Shown: positions 1-10,171, counted from the stretch's first letter. The stretch: DNA of 64,000 bases from Chloroflexota bacterium (GCA_038040195.1 JBBPIR010000002.1:192342-256341); one strand, 5' to 3'. The notes: generated by a model from the sequence alone, not told the origin. Numbers and translations: made by a program.

Positions 1-638
1 TCATCGTCAACTCGGCTGAGCACCGGCGGTTGGGCCGAGGCCCTGGGAGCACTCTCTTCCCGCTCCGCCGCGAGAGCGTCGCGGGCTGCCAGCAGCGCCG
101 CCGGCAGGCCACGGAAGTCGCGCGCCAGCGTCTCTCGGAGGGCGGACGACCGCAACGCGGCAGCCGGATGGTACATCGGCAATACGAACCGACCGCCCGC
201 CCGCCGCAGCCGCCCATGCGCCTCGGAGATGCGCGCCCCGGGCAGATAGCGCTGCAGGGAGTGCCGGCCAAGCGTCACCACCAGAACCGGGTCCAGGGCG
301 TGCTCCTGGCGGTCGAGATAGGGCGAGCAGGCTTCGATCTCCGACGGCTCCGGGTCTCGGTTTCCCGGCGGCCGGCACTTCACCACGTTGGTGATGAACA
401 CGTCACTCCGCTGCCAGCCAATCGCGTGCAGCAGCTCTTCGAGCAGCTGCCCGGCCGGGCCCACGAAGGGCCGCCCCGTGGCGTCCTCGCGCTGGCCCGG
501 ACCCTCCCCCACCAACAACACGTCGCTGATCGCGTTCCCCTCGCCGGGAACGGCGAGCGTGCGCCCGGTCGCCAGCGGACAGCGGGTGCAGGCCCGGACC
601 TCGGCCGCTACCGCGGCGAGATCGGCCTCCCCGCTCAT
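1..638 (-). CDS. Uracil-DNA glycosylase, family 4 (3' end outside window)
   Basis: This enzyme removes uracil from DNA as the first step of base excision repair. The ATG at 638 opens a frame that stays open to base 1, so the C-terminus lies beyond the window. Motif A reads [20 protein letters not shown], a later block reads [14 protein letters not shown], and the distal motif is MYHPAAALR. Two early cysteines (CTRCPL) and two later ones (the K-C-R motif and EACSPYL) are spaced as expected for the four 4Fe-4S ligands of family 4 and 5 enzymes. It starts 15 bases after the pnp stop on the same strand, so it is probably the distal gene of the nusA-pnp transcript. Family 5 is a less likely alternative. 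Confidence 0.9.
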   Translation of the reverse strand, partial: MSGEADLAAVAAEVRACTRCPLATGRTLAVPGEGNAISDVLLVGEGPGQREDATGRPFVGPAGQLLEELLHAIGWQRSDVFITNVVKCRPPGNRDPEPSEIEACSPYLDRQEHALDPVLVVTLGRHSLQRYLPGARISEAHGRLRRAGGRFVLPMYHPAAALRSSALRETLARDFRGLPAALLAARDALAAEREESAPRASAQPPVLSRVDD

Positions 639-653
639 CGGGGACGCCGGTGC

Positions 654-3287
654 CTACGAACGCTCCGTGTCCGCACCGGCGCCGGCAGGAACGCCCGAGC
701 GTGCCATGTGCCGCTCCATTGCCGCTCGGCGGCTCAGGTTGACGCGGCCCATGCGGTCGATCTCGGTGACCACCACCATCAGCTCGTCGCCGATGGCCAC
801 CACGTCCTCGACCCGCGCGACGCGGAAATCGGCCAGCTGGCTGATGTGGACCAGGCCCTCCTTGCCGGGCAGGATCTCGACGAAGGCCCCGAAGTTCATG
901 ATCCGGGTCACCTTGCCCAGGTATTCCTTCCCGACCTCGACGTCGCGGGTCAGGCCCTCGATCCAGCGGACCGCCTTCTCGCCGGCCTCGCTTGAGACGG
1001 CGGCAATCTGGATCGTGCCGTCGTCCTCGACGTTGATCTGGGTCCCCGTCTCGGCGGTGATCTGGCGGATCACCTTGCCGCCGGCGCCGATGACGTCGCG
1101 GATCTTGTCGACCGGGATCTTGATGGTCGTGATTCGCGGCGCGTACGGGCTCAGCTCGGATCGGCTGGCGCTGATGACGGCCGTCATCTTGTCCAGGATG
1201 AACAGCCGCGCGGTGCGGGCCTGTTCCAGGGCATCGCGCAGGATCTCGGTGGTGATGCCCTGCACCTTGATATCCATCTGCAGGGCGGTGACGCCCTCCG
1301 CGGTGCCGGCCACCTTGAAGTCCATATCACCGAACATATCCTCCTTGCCGGTGATGTCGGTGAGGACCGCGTAGCGGTTGGTGTCCGGATCGGTGATCAG
1401 GCCCATGGCCGCCCCGGCCACGGGGGCCGAGATCGGCACACCTGCGTCCATCAGGGCCAGGGTGCTGCCACACGTGCTGGCCATGCTGGTCGAGCCATTC
1501 GAGGACACGACTTCGCTGACCACCCGGATCACGTACGGGAACTCGTCGACCGGCGGCAGGACCGGCAGCAGGGCGCGCTCGGCGAGGGCACCATGACCGA
1601 TCTCGCGCCGGCCGGGGCCCCGCATCGGCTTGGACTCGCCGACCGAGTACGGCGGCATGTTGTAGTGATGCAGGTATCGCTTCTCCGTCTCCGGCGAGAT
1701 GGTGTCCAGGCGTTGGACGTCGCTGGACGGACCCAGGGTCGCGATCGTGAGGGCCTGTGTCTGGCCCCGGGTGAACAGGCCCGACCCGTGGGTCCGGGGC
1801 AGGATGCCGACCTCCACCGAGATGGGCCGGATGGTGGTCGTGTCGCGTCCGTCGATGCGGATGTTCTCCGACAGCACCAGCTCCCGGACGGTGGCCTTGG
1901 TGAGCACGTCCATCAAGGGTGAGCCGATGCCGTGGCGGCGCCGGAGGTCCTCCAGGGCCTGGCCCTGCTCGGCCCGGTTGTAGGCCTCGCGACCGCGGCG
2001 CACCTCGGCCGCGATGTCGGCCCGAATGGCGTCCAGCCGTTCGACGAGGCCGGTGGTCAGGCTGATGAACAGCTCGGCCGTGGCCTCCGCGTCGGGCATC
2101 GCCCGATGAGCGGCACCGTGGTCCTTGCCGAAGATGAATCGCATGAGGTCCGCCAGCTTGTAGCTCCCCGCGTCGGGGTACAGCTGGTAGGCCAGCTCCA
2201 GCGTGTCATAGACAGCGCTTGGCTCCCAATGGACGTCGTTGGGGAGATGGCGCAGCACGAACGGCAGGTCGAAGCTCACGTTGTGGGCCACGACCGGCGC
2301 GTTGCCGACCCATTCGACGAAGCGCGGCAGCACCTCGGCCGCGGTGGGGGCCTTGGCCACGTCCTCGTCGGTCAGGCCGTGGACCTGATGGCCGATGATC
2401 GAACGACCGGGGTTGACCAGTGATTCGAACCGATCGACGACCGCTCCGTCGCGAACCCGCAGGGCGGCGACGTCGACGATGTAGCCGTGCTCCGGCTTCA
2501 TCGAAGTGGTCTCGAGGTCGAGGATCACGAACTCGGTGCCCGGGCGGGCAAGCGCGCTTCCGAGCTTTGGGATGGACTCCGCGCGCGGGCCGAAGAATGG
2601 CGTGCGCTTGGGCGCGCCGGCGCTCGACACCAGCTTGTCCTGGAGCTCGATCGACTTCTGGAGCTCGGCGTGCCCCCAGGTGATGGCCTCGAGCATGGTG
2701 GCTTCGGGCAGGATCTTCGCGCCGGCCTCGACCATCATGATCGCGTCGCGCGTGCCGGCCACGACCAGGTCGAGCGTGCTGTTCTCGAGCTGGCTGTTGG
2801 TCGGGTTGGCCACGAACTGGCCATCGATGTATCCCACCCGGACCGCTCCGACGGGCCCCATGAATGGGATCGGGCTGACCGACAGGGCCGCCGAAGCGCC
2901 GTTCACGGCCAGGATGTCGGGGTCGTTTTCCTGGTCAGCCGACAGGACGGTGAGGACGACCTGAACGTCGTTCTTGTAGCCCTTCGGGAAGAGAGGGCGA
3001 ATCGGGCGGTCCGTCAGCCGCATGGCCAGGATGGCGGCCTCGGACGGGCGCGACTCGCGCTTGATGAACCCGCCGGGGATCTTGCCCGCGGCGTACATCC
3101 GCTCCTCGAAGTCCACGGTGAGCGGGAAGAAGTCGATCCCCTCGCGGGGCTCGGCCGAGACGGCGGTGGCCAGCAGCACGGTGTCTCCGTAGCGGACCAG
3201 GACCGCTCCATCGGCCTGCTCGGCAAGCTTGCCCGTCTCCAGTGAGAAGGTTTGCCCGCCGATCTCTGTTTCAACCTTGATAGCCAA
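654..3287 (-). CDS. pnp: Polynucleotide phosphorylase with an embedded DEDDh 3'-5' exonuclease domain
   Basis: PNPase degrades RNA 3'-5' by phosphorolysis. I chose the TTG at 3287, preceded at correct spacing by GGAGGA, over the ATG at 3326; this gives 877 residues against the usual 700 or so. Order: RNase PH1 (about 1-220), an inserted DnaQ-like domain (about 250-420), a short helical linker, RNase PH2 (about 470-700), KH (about 718-777, GAGG loop) and S1 (about 784-854). The insert carries ExoI D257/E259 in ILDLETTS, ExoII D340 in AHNVSFD and ExoIII H394/D399 in HRAMPD, a full DEDDh set. PH2 keeps the phosphate-binding NGSTSMAS block and the metal site (D650, D656, K658), matching E. coli D486, D492 and K494. 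The insert occupies the place of the usual all-helical inter-PH domain and the reading frame is continuous. Both activities look competent; the combined function is inference. Confidence 0.95.
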   Translation of the reverse strand: MAIKVETEIGGQTFSLETGKLAEQADGAVLVRYGDTVLLATAVSAEPREGIDFFPLTVDFEERMYAAGKIPGGFIKRESRPSEAAILAMRLTDRPIRPLFPKGYKNDVQVVLTVLSADQENDPDILAVNGASAALSVSPIPFMGPVGAVRVGYIDGQFVANPTNSQLENSTLDLVVAGTRDAIMMVEAGAKILPEATMLEAITWGHAELQKSIELQDKLVSSAGAPKRTPFFGPRAESIPKLGSALARPGTEFVILDLETTSMKPEHGYIVDVAALRVRDGAVVDRFESLVNPGRSIIGHQVHGLTDEDVAKAPTAAEVLPRFVEWVGNAPVVAHNVSFDLPFVLRHLPNDVHWEPSAVYDTLELAYQLYPDAGSYKLADLMRFIFGKDHGAAHRAMPDAEATAELFISLTTGLVERLDAIRADIAAEVRRGREAYNRAEQGQALEDLRRRHGIGSPLMDVLTKATVRELVLSENIRIDGRDTTTIRPISVEVGILPRTHGSGLFTRGQTQALTIATLGPSSDVQRLDTISPETEKRYLHHYNMPPYSVGESKPMRGPGRREIGHGALAERALLPVLPPVDEFPYVIRVVSEVVSSNGSTSMASTCGSTLALMDAGVPISAPVAGAAMGLITDPDTNRYAVLTDITGKEDMFGDMDFKVAGTAEGVTALQMDIKVQGITTEILRDALEQARTARLFILDKMTAVISASRSELSPYAPRITTIKIPVDKIRDVIGAGGKVIRQITAETGTQINVEDDGTIQIAAVSSEAGEKAVRWIEGLTRDVEVGKEYLGKVTRIMNFGAFVEILPGKEGLVHISQLADFRVARVEDVVAIGDELMVVVTEIDRMGRVNLSRRAAMERHMARSGVPAGAGADTERS

Positions 3288-3360
3288 GGAAATCCTCCAA
3301 TATGGTGACGTGTCCGGCGCGGCCAACCCAACCTGGGTGGCGCGGCTCGGAGGGGGTGCG

Positions 3361-3403
3361 TCGCGTCCGACGCGAGAGTGGGTCGACCCGGCGTGGCCGG
3401 GTC
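3361..3403 (-). promoter_or_regulatory. Paired hairpins in the rpsO-pnp intergenic region
   Basis: Two perfect inverted repeats lie between rpsO and pnp: a 6-bp stem with a 3-base loop at 3361-3375, and an 8-bp stem (GACCCGGC/GCCGGGTC) with a 3-base loop at 3385-3403. No T-run follows on the minus strand, so they do not look like a terminator. In E. coli the equivalent spacer is cut by RNase III and controls pnp expression. A similar processing or autoregulatory role here is inference. Confidence 0.5.
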
Positions 3404-3421
3404 ACGGGGTGAATGACGACG

Positions 3422-3691
3422 TTACCGGCGCAGGCCGAGACGGCCGATCACCGCGCGGTAGCGATCCACGTCCGTGCGGACGAGATACGCGAGCAGGCGG
3501 CGGCGCTGGCCGACGAGCTTGAGCAGCCCGCGGCGCGAGGCGTTGTCCTTGGGATAGCTGCGCAAATGCTCCGTCAGTGACTTGATCCGCTCGGTCAGGA
3601 GCGCGACCTGCACTTCGGGAGACCCGGTGTCGCCATCATGCGTTGCATAGTCGGTGGCGACGGCGACCTTCGTAGCCGGGTCGAGCGGCAA
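3422..3691 (-). CDS. rpsO: 30S ribosomal protein uS15
   Basis: This is a primary 16S rRNA binder of the small subunit. Conserved blocks [29 protein letters not shown] and IGRLGLRR are present. I chose the TTG at 3691, which sits just after GGAGGA and yields exactly 89 residues, the family length; the upstream ATG at 3727 would add 12 unconserved residues. It lies between ribF and pnp, the standard arrangement in many bacteria, about 134 bases ahead of the pnp start. Both rpsO and pnp seem to use TTG with a strong Shine-Dalgarno. Confidence 0.95.
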   Translation of the reverse strand: MPLDPATKVAVATDYATHDGDTGSPEVQVALLTERIKSLTEHLRSYPKDNASRRGLLKLVGQRRRLLAYLVRTDVDRYRAVIGRLGLRR

Positions 3692-3731
3692 ATGTTCCTC
3701 CACTTTCAATCTGTCGGTTCGTTGCATCGTA

Positions 3732-4685
3732 TCAGACGATCCCGGCCAGCGCCGCCCGGGCCGCGACCTCGTCGCGCTGCATCTGGACTGTGAGCGCCGC
3801 CGCGGAATCAAACCGCTGCTCGTCGCGGAGCCGTGTCACGAGCTCGAGGCGTAGTTCTTGGCCGTAGAGATCGCCGTCCCAATCGAGGAGGTGCGCTTCG
3901 ACGACAACATCGCCCTGGTCGTGGAACGTAGGCCGACGCCCGACGCTAACCAGCGCGCCCGTCGGGCTTGGGCCGGTCGGGCCGGCTGCCACGCCGGCGT
4001 AGATGCCGAGCGAAGGGAGCGCAGGGCGGTACCCGAACGCCAGGTTCGCGGTTGGATAGCCCATGGCTCGCCCCCGCCCGTCGCCGCGAACGACCTCACC
4101 GGTCAGGGCAGGGCGGCGCCCGAGCAACCGGGTGGCGTCCCGAACATTGCCTTCGGCCAGGACGCGGCGGATTCGACTCGACGAGATTGGTCCGTCATCC
4201 ATCTCCGGCTCGATCACGACGACGTCGAACCCATGGTCGGGGCCGATCTCCATCAGCCGCTGGGGGGTGCCGGCCCGGTCGCGGCCGAACGCCGTGTCGG
4301 GGGTCATCACGAGGGCCACCGTCCGCAATCCCGGCGCAAGGGCGTCAAGGAATGCTTCGGGCGGCATATCCCGAACCGATGCATCGAACCGGATGAGGAT
4401 GGCCTCCACACCCGCATGCCGGATGCGACTCAGGTTCTCGGACAGTGGCGCCAACCAGTCCACGGCGTGGCCGGGGCGGATGACTTCGATCGGTGGTGGG
4501 TCGAAGACCAGCGCCACCGGCCCGGCGCCCCGAGCGGCGGCGGCCTCCCGCACGGCCGAGAGCAGAGCCCGATGTCCACGGTGTACGCCATCGAACACAC
4601 CCAGCGCCAGGGCCACTGGGCCGGTTGAGTCCCGAGCCGCGACGTCGGCGAGCGTCAATACCCGGTCGGCTGAAGGGTCAGTCAT
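3732..4685 (-). CDS. ribF: Bifunctional riboflavin kinase / FAD synthetase
   Basis: The enzyme converts riboflavin to FMN and then FAD. The N-terminal nucleotidyltransferase half has the [10 protein letters not shown] motif and an ISSSRIRR block; the C-terminal kinase half has the [10 protein letters not shown] motif followed by the expected barrel segments ending in LRDEQRF. The ATG at 4685 overlaps the truB stop as ATGA, suggesting translational coupling, and gives 317 residues, the normal length. The longer open frame upstream lies inside truB and was not used. It precedes rpsO, as in many Gram-positive genomes. Confidence 0.95.
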   Translation of the reverse strand: MTDPSADRVLTLADVAARDSTGPVALALGVFDGVHRGHRALLSAVREAAAARGAGPVALVFDPPPIEVIRPGHAVDWLAPLSENLSRIRHAGVEAILIRFDASVRDMPPEAFLDALAPGLRTVALVMTPDTAFGRDRAGTPQRLMEIGPDHGFDVVVIEPEMDDGPISSSRIRRVLAEGNVRDATRLLGRRPALTGEVVRGDGRGRAMGYPTANLAFGYRPALPSLGIYAGVAAGPTGPSPTGALVSVGRRPTFHDQGDVVVEAHLLDWDGDLYGQELRLELVTRLRDEQRFDSAAALTVQMQRDEVAARAALAGIV

Positions 4686-5557
4686 GCCGACGGCTCGGCC
4701 AGGACCTTCTGGGGGTGCAGGACCCCGTCGGCGAGAAGGCCCACGCCCAATACGCCCGATGGGCCGCGGACCAATACTCGCCCATCTCCGGACCACGGCA
4801 GCTCGCCGCCATTCCCGAACCGGCGGGCCTGCTCCTCGTCCAGCGCGAGTTGAGGCAGGTCCACGAGCTGCTCGAGGGGAACCAGCGCCTGGTCGAGCCG
4901 GCCCTCGCGCGCCAGTGTCTCCAGCTCCGAGGGTGTCCGGGCGTCACTCGCCGCAAGCCCGGCCGCTTCGGTGCGCCGCAACGCACGCAGGTAGCCGCCG
5001 CACCCCAGCTGCTCACCGAGGTCGCGGGCAATCGAACGCACGTAGGTTCCCGGGCCAGTCTGCAAGTCGAGGTGGAGGTCGAGCCACCCGTCCCCCGCCG
5101 TGACATCGAGGAGGCGCAGGGCATGCACCGTCACCTCCCGCGTTGGCAGATCCAGGGCGCTTCCGCGACGGGCCGCGCGGTGGGCCGTTCGGCCACCCTG
5201 CTTGCGGGCGGAGAAGGCGGGCGGGCGCTGCTGGAACGTGCCCACGAACGCACCCAGTGCGGCTTCAGCCGCGTCCACGCCGGGCGGAGGCCCGCCCGCC
5301 TCGAGAGGCCCCTCCCCGTCATCGGTCCGCGACCGGAACCCCAGCCGCACGACGGCGTCATAGCGCTTGGGCCCAGCCGTCAGCTCCTGGCTCAGCCGGG
5401 TGGCGCCGCCGACCAGGATCGGGAGCACTCCCGAGGCCAACGGATCCAGCGTACCGGCGTGACCGATGCGTTGCATCCCGCTCAGGCGGCGGACCAGGCC
5501 GACCATGTCGTGGGATGTGGGCCCGACCGGCTTGTCGAGGTTAAGGACGCCGATCAT
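4682..5557 (-). CDS. truB: tRNA pseudouridine(55) synthase
   Basis: TruB isomerises U55 of tRNA to pseudouridine in the T-loop. The start MIGVLNLDKPVGPTSHD and the catalytic segment HAGTLDPLASGVLP, with its nucleophilic Asp, are diagnostic. The length of 291 residues is normal. It overlaps nrnA by 17 bases upstream and ribF by 4 bases downstream, so it belongs to the tightly coupled nusA-pnp operon. Confidence 0.95.
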   Translation of the reverse strand: MIGVLNLDKPVGPTSHDMVGLVRRLSGMQRIGHAGTLDPLASGVLPILVGGATRLSQELTAGPKRYDAVVRLGFRSRTDDGEGPLEAGGPPPGVDAAEAALGAFVGTFQQRPPAFSARKQGGRTAHRAARRGSALDLPTREVTVHALRLLDVTAGDGWLDLHLDLQTGPGTYVRSIARDLGEQLGCGGYLRALRRTEAAGLAASDARTPSELETLAREGRLDQALVPLEQLVDLPQLALDEEQARRFGNGGELPWSGDGRVLVRGPSGVLGVGLLADGVLHPQKVLAEPSA

Positions 5558-6518
5558 CGGCGCGTTTCAGCTCACGCTCGCATTCCGCCAGCACGCGGTC
5601 TCGGGCCACGCCCAACGGCGCGTCGACCGTGCAGCCGGCGGCGCGCGCATGCCCACCACCCCCGAATGCGGCTGCGACCGCCACCGCATCGGCCCGTGCC
5701 GAGGTCCGGATGCTGACCCGGGTGACGGCTGGTCCCTGCTCCTTGAACAGGAGGACGATGTCCGTGTCGCGGGCCAGTCCCAGCAGGTCGATGAATCCTT
5801 CGCTCGCGTCGAGCGAGGTGCCGGTCTCGGCCATCATGGCCGCGGTCAGGGCGGCATGGACCACCCGCCCCTCGCTGGCCGTCGCGACGCCGGCCAGTGC
5901 ACGGCCCCATAGGGTCAGCGTCGTGAACGGTTTCTCGGCGTAGATGGCCCGGTGGATGGCCGCCAGCGATGCCCCGGCTTCGACCAGCGATGCCGCCACG
6001 CGTAGCGTGCGTGGGGTGACGTTGGGGTGGGCAAACGTGTGGGTGTCATTGACGACCCCGGCCAGCAGGACCGTTGCCAGCTCCGGATCCAGCTCGACGC
6101 CGAGATCGGGCAGCAGGAGCGTCACCATCTCACAGGTCGAGGCCGCGCCCGGGTCGACCATGTTGACCGCGCCGAACCCGGGGTTGCTCACGTGATGGTC
6201 GATGTTCACGATCCGCGCCCGCGCGAGCCAGTCGGCGTGGTCGGTCGAGATCCGTCCGACCCGAGCCAGGTCCCCGGCGTCCACGATCACCGCCACGTCC
6301 GGTTCGAGCGCGGGCGCGGTCCGCACCTCCGCCACGCGCGGCAGGAACTGGAGGTAGGGCGGCACCGGGTCGGCCATCACGACCTCGGTCGGGATGCCGT
6401 ATCGCTCCCCCACCATGCGGATCGCCAGCGCGGCTCCCAGCGTGTCGGCGTCCGGGTTCTCATGACCGATGGCCGTGATCCGCTGCGCGCCGCGCAGGGC
6501 GGCGACGACCTCCTTCAT
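5541..6518 (-). CDS. nrnA: DHH/DHHA1 oligoribonuclease and pAp phosphatase (NrnA-like)
   Basis: NrnA enzymes hydrolyse very short RNAs and 3',5'-pAp. The DHH domain has GHENPDADTLGAAL (usual form GHxxPDGD) and NIDHHVSN; the DHHA1 domain ends with FGGGGHARAAG. At 325 residues the length fits. The position between rbfA and truB is the conserved Gram-positive location, and its start overlaps rbfA by 4 bases. With the exonuclease-fused PNPase downstream, the operon encodes both bulk and terminal steps of RNA turnover. Confidence 0.93.
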   Translation of the reverse strand: MKEVVAALRGAQRITAIGHENPDADTLGAALAIRMVGERYGIPTEVVMADPVPPYLQFLPRVAEVRTAPALEPDVAVIVDAGDLARVGRISTDHADWLARARIVNIDHHVSNPGFGAVNMVDPGAASTCEMVTLLLPDLGVELDPELATVLLAGVVNDTHTFAHPNVTPRTLRVAASLVEAGASLAAIHRAIYAEKPFTTLTLWGRALAGVATASEGRVVHAALTAAMMAETGTSLDASEGFIDLLGLARDTDIVLLFKEQGPAVTRVSIRTSARADAVAVAAAFGGGGHARAAGCTVDAPLGVARDRVLAECERELKRADDRRP

Positions 6519-6871
6519 CGGTCTTTGTCCTCGGCGGCGTCCAGGTCGCGGAGCAGCTTGAGGACCCGATCGCCGTCCGCGATCGATTCATCGGCCCGGA
6601 ACACGAGACGCGGGATATGCCGGATGGTGAGGCGTTCCCCCAGCCGGTGCCGAAGCCAGCCGGCGGCATCGGTCAGGGCGGTCAGGGTCTTCGCCTGGTC
6701 CTGGTCAGGCCCGTACACCGAGACCCACACGCGCGCCTGGGTGAGGTCCGGCGCGGTGTCGACCCGGGTCACGGTGGCGAACCCGACTCGCGGGTCGTTC
6801 ATCTCGCGCTGCAGGATCTGCATCAGCTCGGCGCGAATCTGGCTGTCCAGGCGGTCGGTGCGCTGACTCAC
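6515..6871 (-). CDS. rbfA: 30S ribosome-binding factor A
   Basis: RbfA is a single KH-fold protein that assists late 30S maturation around the 5' end of 16S rRNA. The N-terminal helix region IRAELMQILQREMNDPRVGF and the RVWVSVYGP strand, followed by LRHRLGERLTIRHIPRLVF, match the family. The length is 118 residues. It sits 25 bases downstream of infB and overlaps nrnA by 4 bases. Confidence 0.95.
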   Translation of the reverse strand: MSQRTDRLDSQIRAELMQILQREMNDPRVGFATVTRVDTAPDLTQARVWVSVYGPDQDQAKTLTALTDAAGWLRHRLGERLTIRHIPRLVFRADESIADGDRVLKLLRDLDAAEDKDR

Positions 6872-6896
6872 CGGGTTCCCGTCCCCTTCCTCAGGC

Positions 6897-8795
6897 TCAG
6901 GCGGACGCCTCCGACACCATCTGGAAGCACTCGATCACGTCGCCCTCGGCGATCTCCGGCGATCCTGCCAGCCCGATCCCACACTCGAATCCGGCCGCCA
7001 CCTCGCGGATGTCGTCCTTGAACCGCCGCAGCGACTCGATCCGCGTCTCGGTGACAAGCTGGCCGCCCCGCATGAGTCGAGCCTCGGCGCCGCGCAGGAT
7101 CCGGCCGTCGAGGACGTACGAGCCGGCCACCTGGCCCGCCTTGCCTGCCTTGATCACCTGCCGCACCTCGGCGTGACCCTCGATCTGCTCGACCTGCTTG
7201 GGGGTCAGGAGCCCCTGGAGGGCCAGGCTGATGTCATCGGTCAGCTTGTAGATGACCTCGTACAGGCGGACGTCGACGCCGGAGGCCTCCACCGCCCGCT
7301 CGGCACCGGGGTCCAGCTTGGTGTTGAAGCCGACCACCACCGCGCTCGACGCGGCGCCCAGCACGACGTCGGACTCGTTGATGTCCCCGGCCCCCTCGCT
7401 CAGGATGTTGATTCGGACCTCCCCGGTGCTGAGCCGATCCAGCGCGTGGCGGATGGCCCCCAGCGAGCCCTGGACATCGGTCTTCAGGATCACGCGCAGC
7501 TCCTTGACCTCGGCGGCCTGGATCTGGGCGCTGATGTCCTCGAGGCTGGTCGGGCCGCGTCCGTCGCCGCCGGGTCCGTGGCGCTCCACGACCTCGGCAG
7601 CGTCGCGGGCCGCCTTTTCGTCGGCGACCACCCGCAACTGGTCGCCGGCCTCGGGCAGGTCCTGGAGCCCGAGGATCTCCACCGCGGTGGCGGGCTCGGC
7701 CTGGCGAACGCGGCGCCCGGCTGCGTTTTGGAGGGCCCTCACGCGTCCATACGTCTTACCCACGGTCACCACGTCGCCGACCTTGATTGTGCCGTTCTGG
7801 ACCAGCACGGTGGCGACGTTGCCCCGGCCCTTGTCGACCTTGGACTCGATGATCGTGCCGTACGCCTCACGATTCGGGTTGGCCTTCAGGTTCTGGAGGT
7901 CGGCGACCAGGCCGATCATCTCCAGCAGGTGATCCAGCCCGGTCCCCTGCTTGGCCGAAACCGGGACCGCGATCACGTCGCCGCCGTACTCCTCGATCAA
8001 GACTCCGATGTCGGCCAGCTCCTGCTTGACCCGATCCGGGTTGGCATCCGGCTTGTCGATCTTGTTGATGGCCACGATCATCGGCACCCGGGCGGCACGG
8101 ACGTGGTCGATGGCCTCGCGAGTCTGGGGCATGACGCCGTCGTCGGCGGCCACCACGATCACCGCGATATCGGTGACCTGTGCGCCCCGGGCGCGCATGG
8201 CCGTGAAGGCCTCGTGGCCCGGCGTGTCGAGGAACACGATGCGCCGGTCGCCGTGGACTGCCTCCGAAGCGCCGATGTGCTGGGTGATGCCGCCGGCCTC
8301 GCGAGCGACCACCGCCGTGCTGCGGATGGCGTCCAGCAGGCTCGTCTTGCCGTGGTCGACGTGACCCATGACGGTCACGATCGGGGCGCGGGTGACCAGG
8401 TCGTCGGGGGCGTCCTCGCCCCAGGGCGTAATCCGAACACCGTCCTCGGCGGCGGCGCCCGGCGCGACGAGCTCCTGGGCATCGGCCGCGGTCTTCTCGG
8501 CGGCTCCCCGCTCGACCAGCTCGTAGCCCAGCTCGGCCGCCACGAGTGACGCGGTGTCGTAGTCGATGGACTGATTGATGGTGGCGAAGATCCCGTTGCG
8601 GATGAGCTCGCTGATCACCGCCGCGGTGCTGATGCCGAGCGCCTCGGCCAGGTCCTGGACCACGATCGAGGTGCCGATCTCCACCGGCCCGCTGGGGCGC
8701 GGCAGAGTCGGGGTTTCGACGCTGGCGCTCGTCGACTCGCGACGGCGCGGGGGCCGTGGGCCGCGGCGCTGCTGGGTATACCTACGAGGCGGCAT
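6897..8795 (-). CDS. infB: Translation initiation factor IF-2
   Basis: IF-2 is a GTPase that delivers fMet-tRNA to the 30S subunit. An Arg/Pro-rich basic start is followed by an IF2-N module (about 45-100) and the G domain: G1 GHVDHGKT at 144-151, G3 DTPGHEAF and G4 NKID. At 632 residues it is much shorter than E. coli IF-2 because the long N-terminal extension is missing, as in many Gram-positive and Chloroflexota forms. The ATG at 8795 overlaps the end of ylxR by 14 bases. Confidence 0.96.
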   Translation of the reverse strand: MPPRRYTQQRRGPRPPRRRESTSASVETPTLPRPSGPVEIGTSIVVQDLAEALGISTAAVISELIRNGIFATINQSIDYDTASLVAAELGYELVERGAAEKTAADAQELVAPGAAAEDGVRITPWGEDAPDDLVTRAPIVTVMGHVDHGKTSLLDAIRSTAVVAREAGGITQHIGASEAVHGDRRIVFLDTPGHEAFTAMRARGAQVTDIAVIVVAADDGVMPQTREAIDHVRAARVPMIVAINKIDKPDANPDRVKQELADIGVLIEEYGGDVIAVPVSAKQGTGLDHLLEMIGLVADLQNLKANPNREAYGTIIESKVDKGRGNVATVLVQNGTIKVGDVVTVGKTYGRVRALQNAAGRRVRQAEPATAVEILGLQDLPEAGDQLRVVADEKAARDAAEVVERHGPGGDGRGPTSLEDISAQIQAAEVKELRVILKTDVQGSLGAIRHALDRLSTGEVRINILSEGAGDINESDVVLGAASSAVVVGFNTKLDPGAERAVEASGVDVRLYEVIYKLTDDISLALQGLLTPKQVEQIEGHAEVRQVIKAGKAGQVAGSYVLDGRILRGAEARLMRGGQLVTETRIESLRRFKDDIREVAAGFECGIGLAGSPEIAEGDVIECFQMVSEASA

Positions 8796-9030
8796 GGGCT
8801 CCGCCGCTCAATCCGAGGGCGCGGGCAATGGCCTGGTCCCGTCCCGCGCTCGCCTGGCAGGCGGGATCGGCGCAGACGTACGTTCCCCGCCCTGGCATGC
8901 GGCCCGACGGGTCGGTCACCGCCAGCCCGTCCGCGGTGCGCACGACGCGCTGCATCTCACGCTTGGTCCGCACCTGGCGGCACACGGCGCAGGTCCGCTG
9001 CGGCTGACGGTCAGGCCGTCGCTTTGGCAT
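8782..9030 (-). CDS. ylxR: YlxR/RnpM family RNA-binding protein
   Basis: This small protein of the YlxR family (renamed RnpM in Bacillus subtilis for its RNase P interaction) begins MPKRRPDRQPQRTCAVC and continues with KREMQRVVR and GRGTYVC, the family hallmarks. I used the ATG at 9030, giving 82 residues; a GTG at 9057 would add nine. Both starts fall inside the 3' end of nusA. The nusA-ylxR-infB order is strongly conserved. The ribosomal-like L7ae gene that often follows ylxR is absent. Confidence 0.9.
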   Translation of the reverse strand: MPKRRPDRQPQRTCAVCRQVRTKREMQRVVRTADGLAVTDPSGRMPGRGTYVCADPACQASAGRDQAIARALGLSGGAHAAS

Positions 9031-10171
9031 CTTCGTGGCCTTCCGTGGCCTCCGCACCCGCCGCGCCTTCGGTGCCGTCCGCAGATGACGGAGCGACGCG
9101 CGCTCCGCCGGCGCCGGCCGCCGCCACGCCCGCGTCGGAGCGGATGTCGATCCGCCAGCCCGTCAGCTTGGCCGCCAATCGGGCATTCTGGCCTTCGCGG
9201 CCAATGGCCAGCGACAGCTGGCGCTCGGGGACGATGACGTTGGCGATCCGGTGCTCCTCGTCGATCCGCACCTCAATGACCTCGGCCGGAGACAGCGCCT
9301 CGGCCACGAACTGCGACGGGTCCTCGTTCCACAGCACGACGTCGACCTTCTCGCCGTTCAGCTCGGCCACGATGGCCTGGATCCGGGTCCCGCGCTGCCC
9401 CACCGCCGCGCCCTTGGCATCCACGCCCGGCTGGCGGCTTTCGACCGCTACCTTGGATCGACTCCCGGCCTCGCGCGCGATGCCGCGGATCACCACTGAT
9501 CCGTTGTAGATCTCGGGGATCTCCATCTCCATCAGTCGGCGCAGGAACCCTCGGTGCGTGCGGCTGGCGACCAGCACCGGGCCTCGCGTCGTGCGGCGCA
9601 CCTCGAGAACGAACACCTTGAGGTGCTGTCCGATCCTGTAATGCTCGCCCGGGAGCTGCTCGCTGACGGAGAGCACGGCCTCCACCCCCCGGCCCATGTC
9701 GAGGACGACGGCCGATTCAGTGGTGCGCGTCACCACCCCGGTCAGGATCTCGCCCTCGCGGCTCACGTACTGGTGGTAGACCACGTCTCGCTCCGCCTCG
9801 CGCAGGCGCTGGCGATACACCTGGCCCGCGGTCTGGGCCGCGATCCGGCCCAGCTGGGCCTGGGTCACGTTCTCGGGGATCCGAACGCGCCCGCCCACGC
9901 CGACTCCAGGCTCGATCTCGATCGCCTCGGACACGGTCTTCTGAAGCTCGGGATCGGTCACCTCGGTGTCGCCGGCGACCACCTCGTACTCGCGGTAGAC
10001 GCTGATCTCTCCGGTCTCAGGGTCGATCTTGACCACCACGTTCTCGGGTGCTTCCGCGTTGCGCCGGTAGGCAGATTCGATCGCCTGCTCAAGCGTCTGG
10101 AGCAGGATGTCCTGGGGGACGCCCTTCTCGGCATTGAGCTGCAGCAGGGCGCCGATGAAGTCGCGGTTCAC
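9011..10171 (-). CDS. nusA: Transcription termination/antitermination factor NusA
   Basis: NusA binds RNA polymerase and nascent RNA to modulate pausing, termination and antitermination. An N-terminal RNAP-binding domain (MNRDFIGALLQLNAEKGVP) is followed by an S1 domain (about 140-205) and two KH domains with GQRG and GREG loops, then a short Ala/Gly-rich tail. The length of 386 residues matches forms lacking the C-terminal acidic repeats. The start is GTG at 10171, seven bases after GGAGG. The rimP gene that usually precedes nusA is absent. A promoter and a terminator-like hairpin lie in the leader, so autogenous attenuation is plausible. Confidence 0.96.
   Translation of the reverse strand: MNRDFIGALLQLNAEKGVPQDILLQTLEQAIESAYRRNAEAPENVVVKIDPETGEISVYREYEVVAGDTEVTDPELQKTVSEAIEIEPGVGVGGRVRIPENVTQAQLGRIAAQTAGQVYRQRLREAERDVVYHQYVSREGEILTGVVTRTTESAVVLDMGRGVEAVLSVSEQLPGEHYRIGQHLKVFVLEVRRTTRGPVLVASRTHRGFLRRLMEMEIPEIYNGSVVIRGIAREAGSRSKVAVESRQPGVDAKGAAVGQRGTRIQAIVAELNGEKVDVVLWNEDPSQFVAEALSPAEVIEVRIDEEHRIANVIVPERQLSLAIGREGQNARLAAKLTGWRIDIRSDAGVAAAGAGGARVAPSSADGTEGAAGAEATEGHEDAKATA

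Noticed and set aside
7-378. 123-codon minus-strand frame at the left edge
   Set aside because: It is out of frame with the family 4 uracil-DNA glycosylase that covers the same bases with all its motifs; the Arg/Gly/Ala-rich product is a shadow.
7173-8549. Long plus-strand frame of 458 codons opposite infB
   Set aside because: GC-rich DNA gives long antisense frames; the product has His/Asp/Leu-rich filler with no domain, while IF-2 motifs are complete on the other strand.
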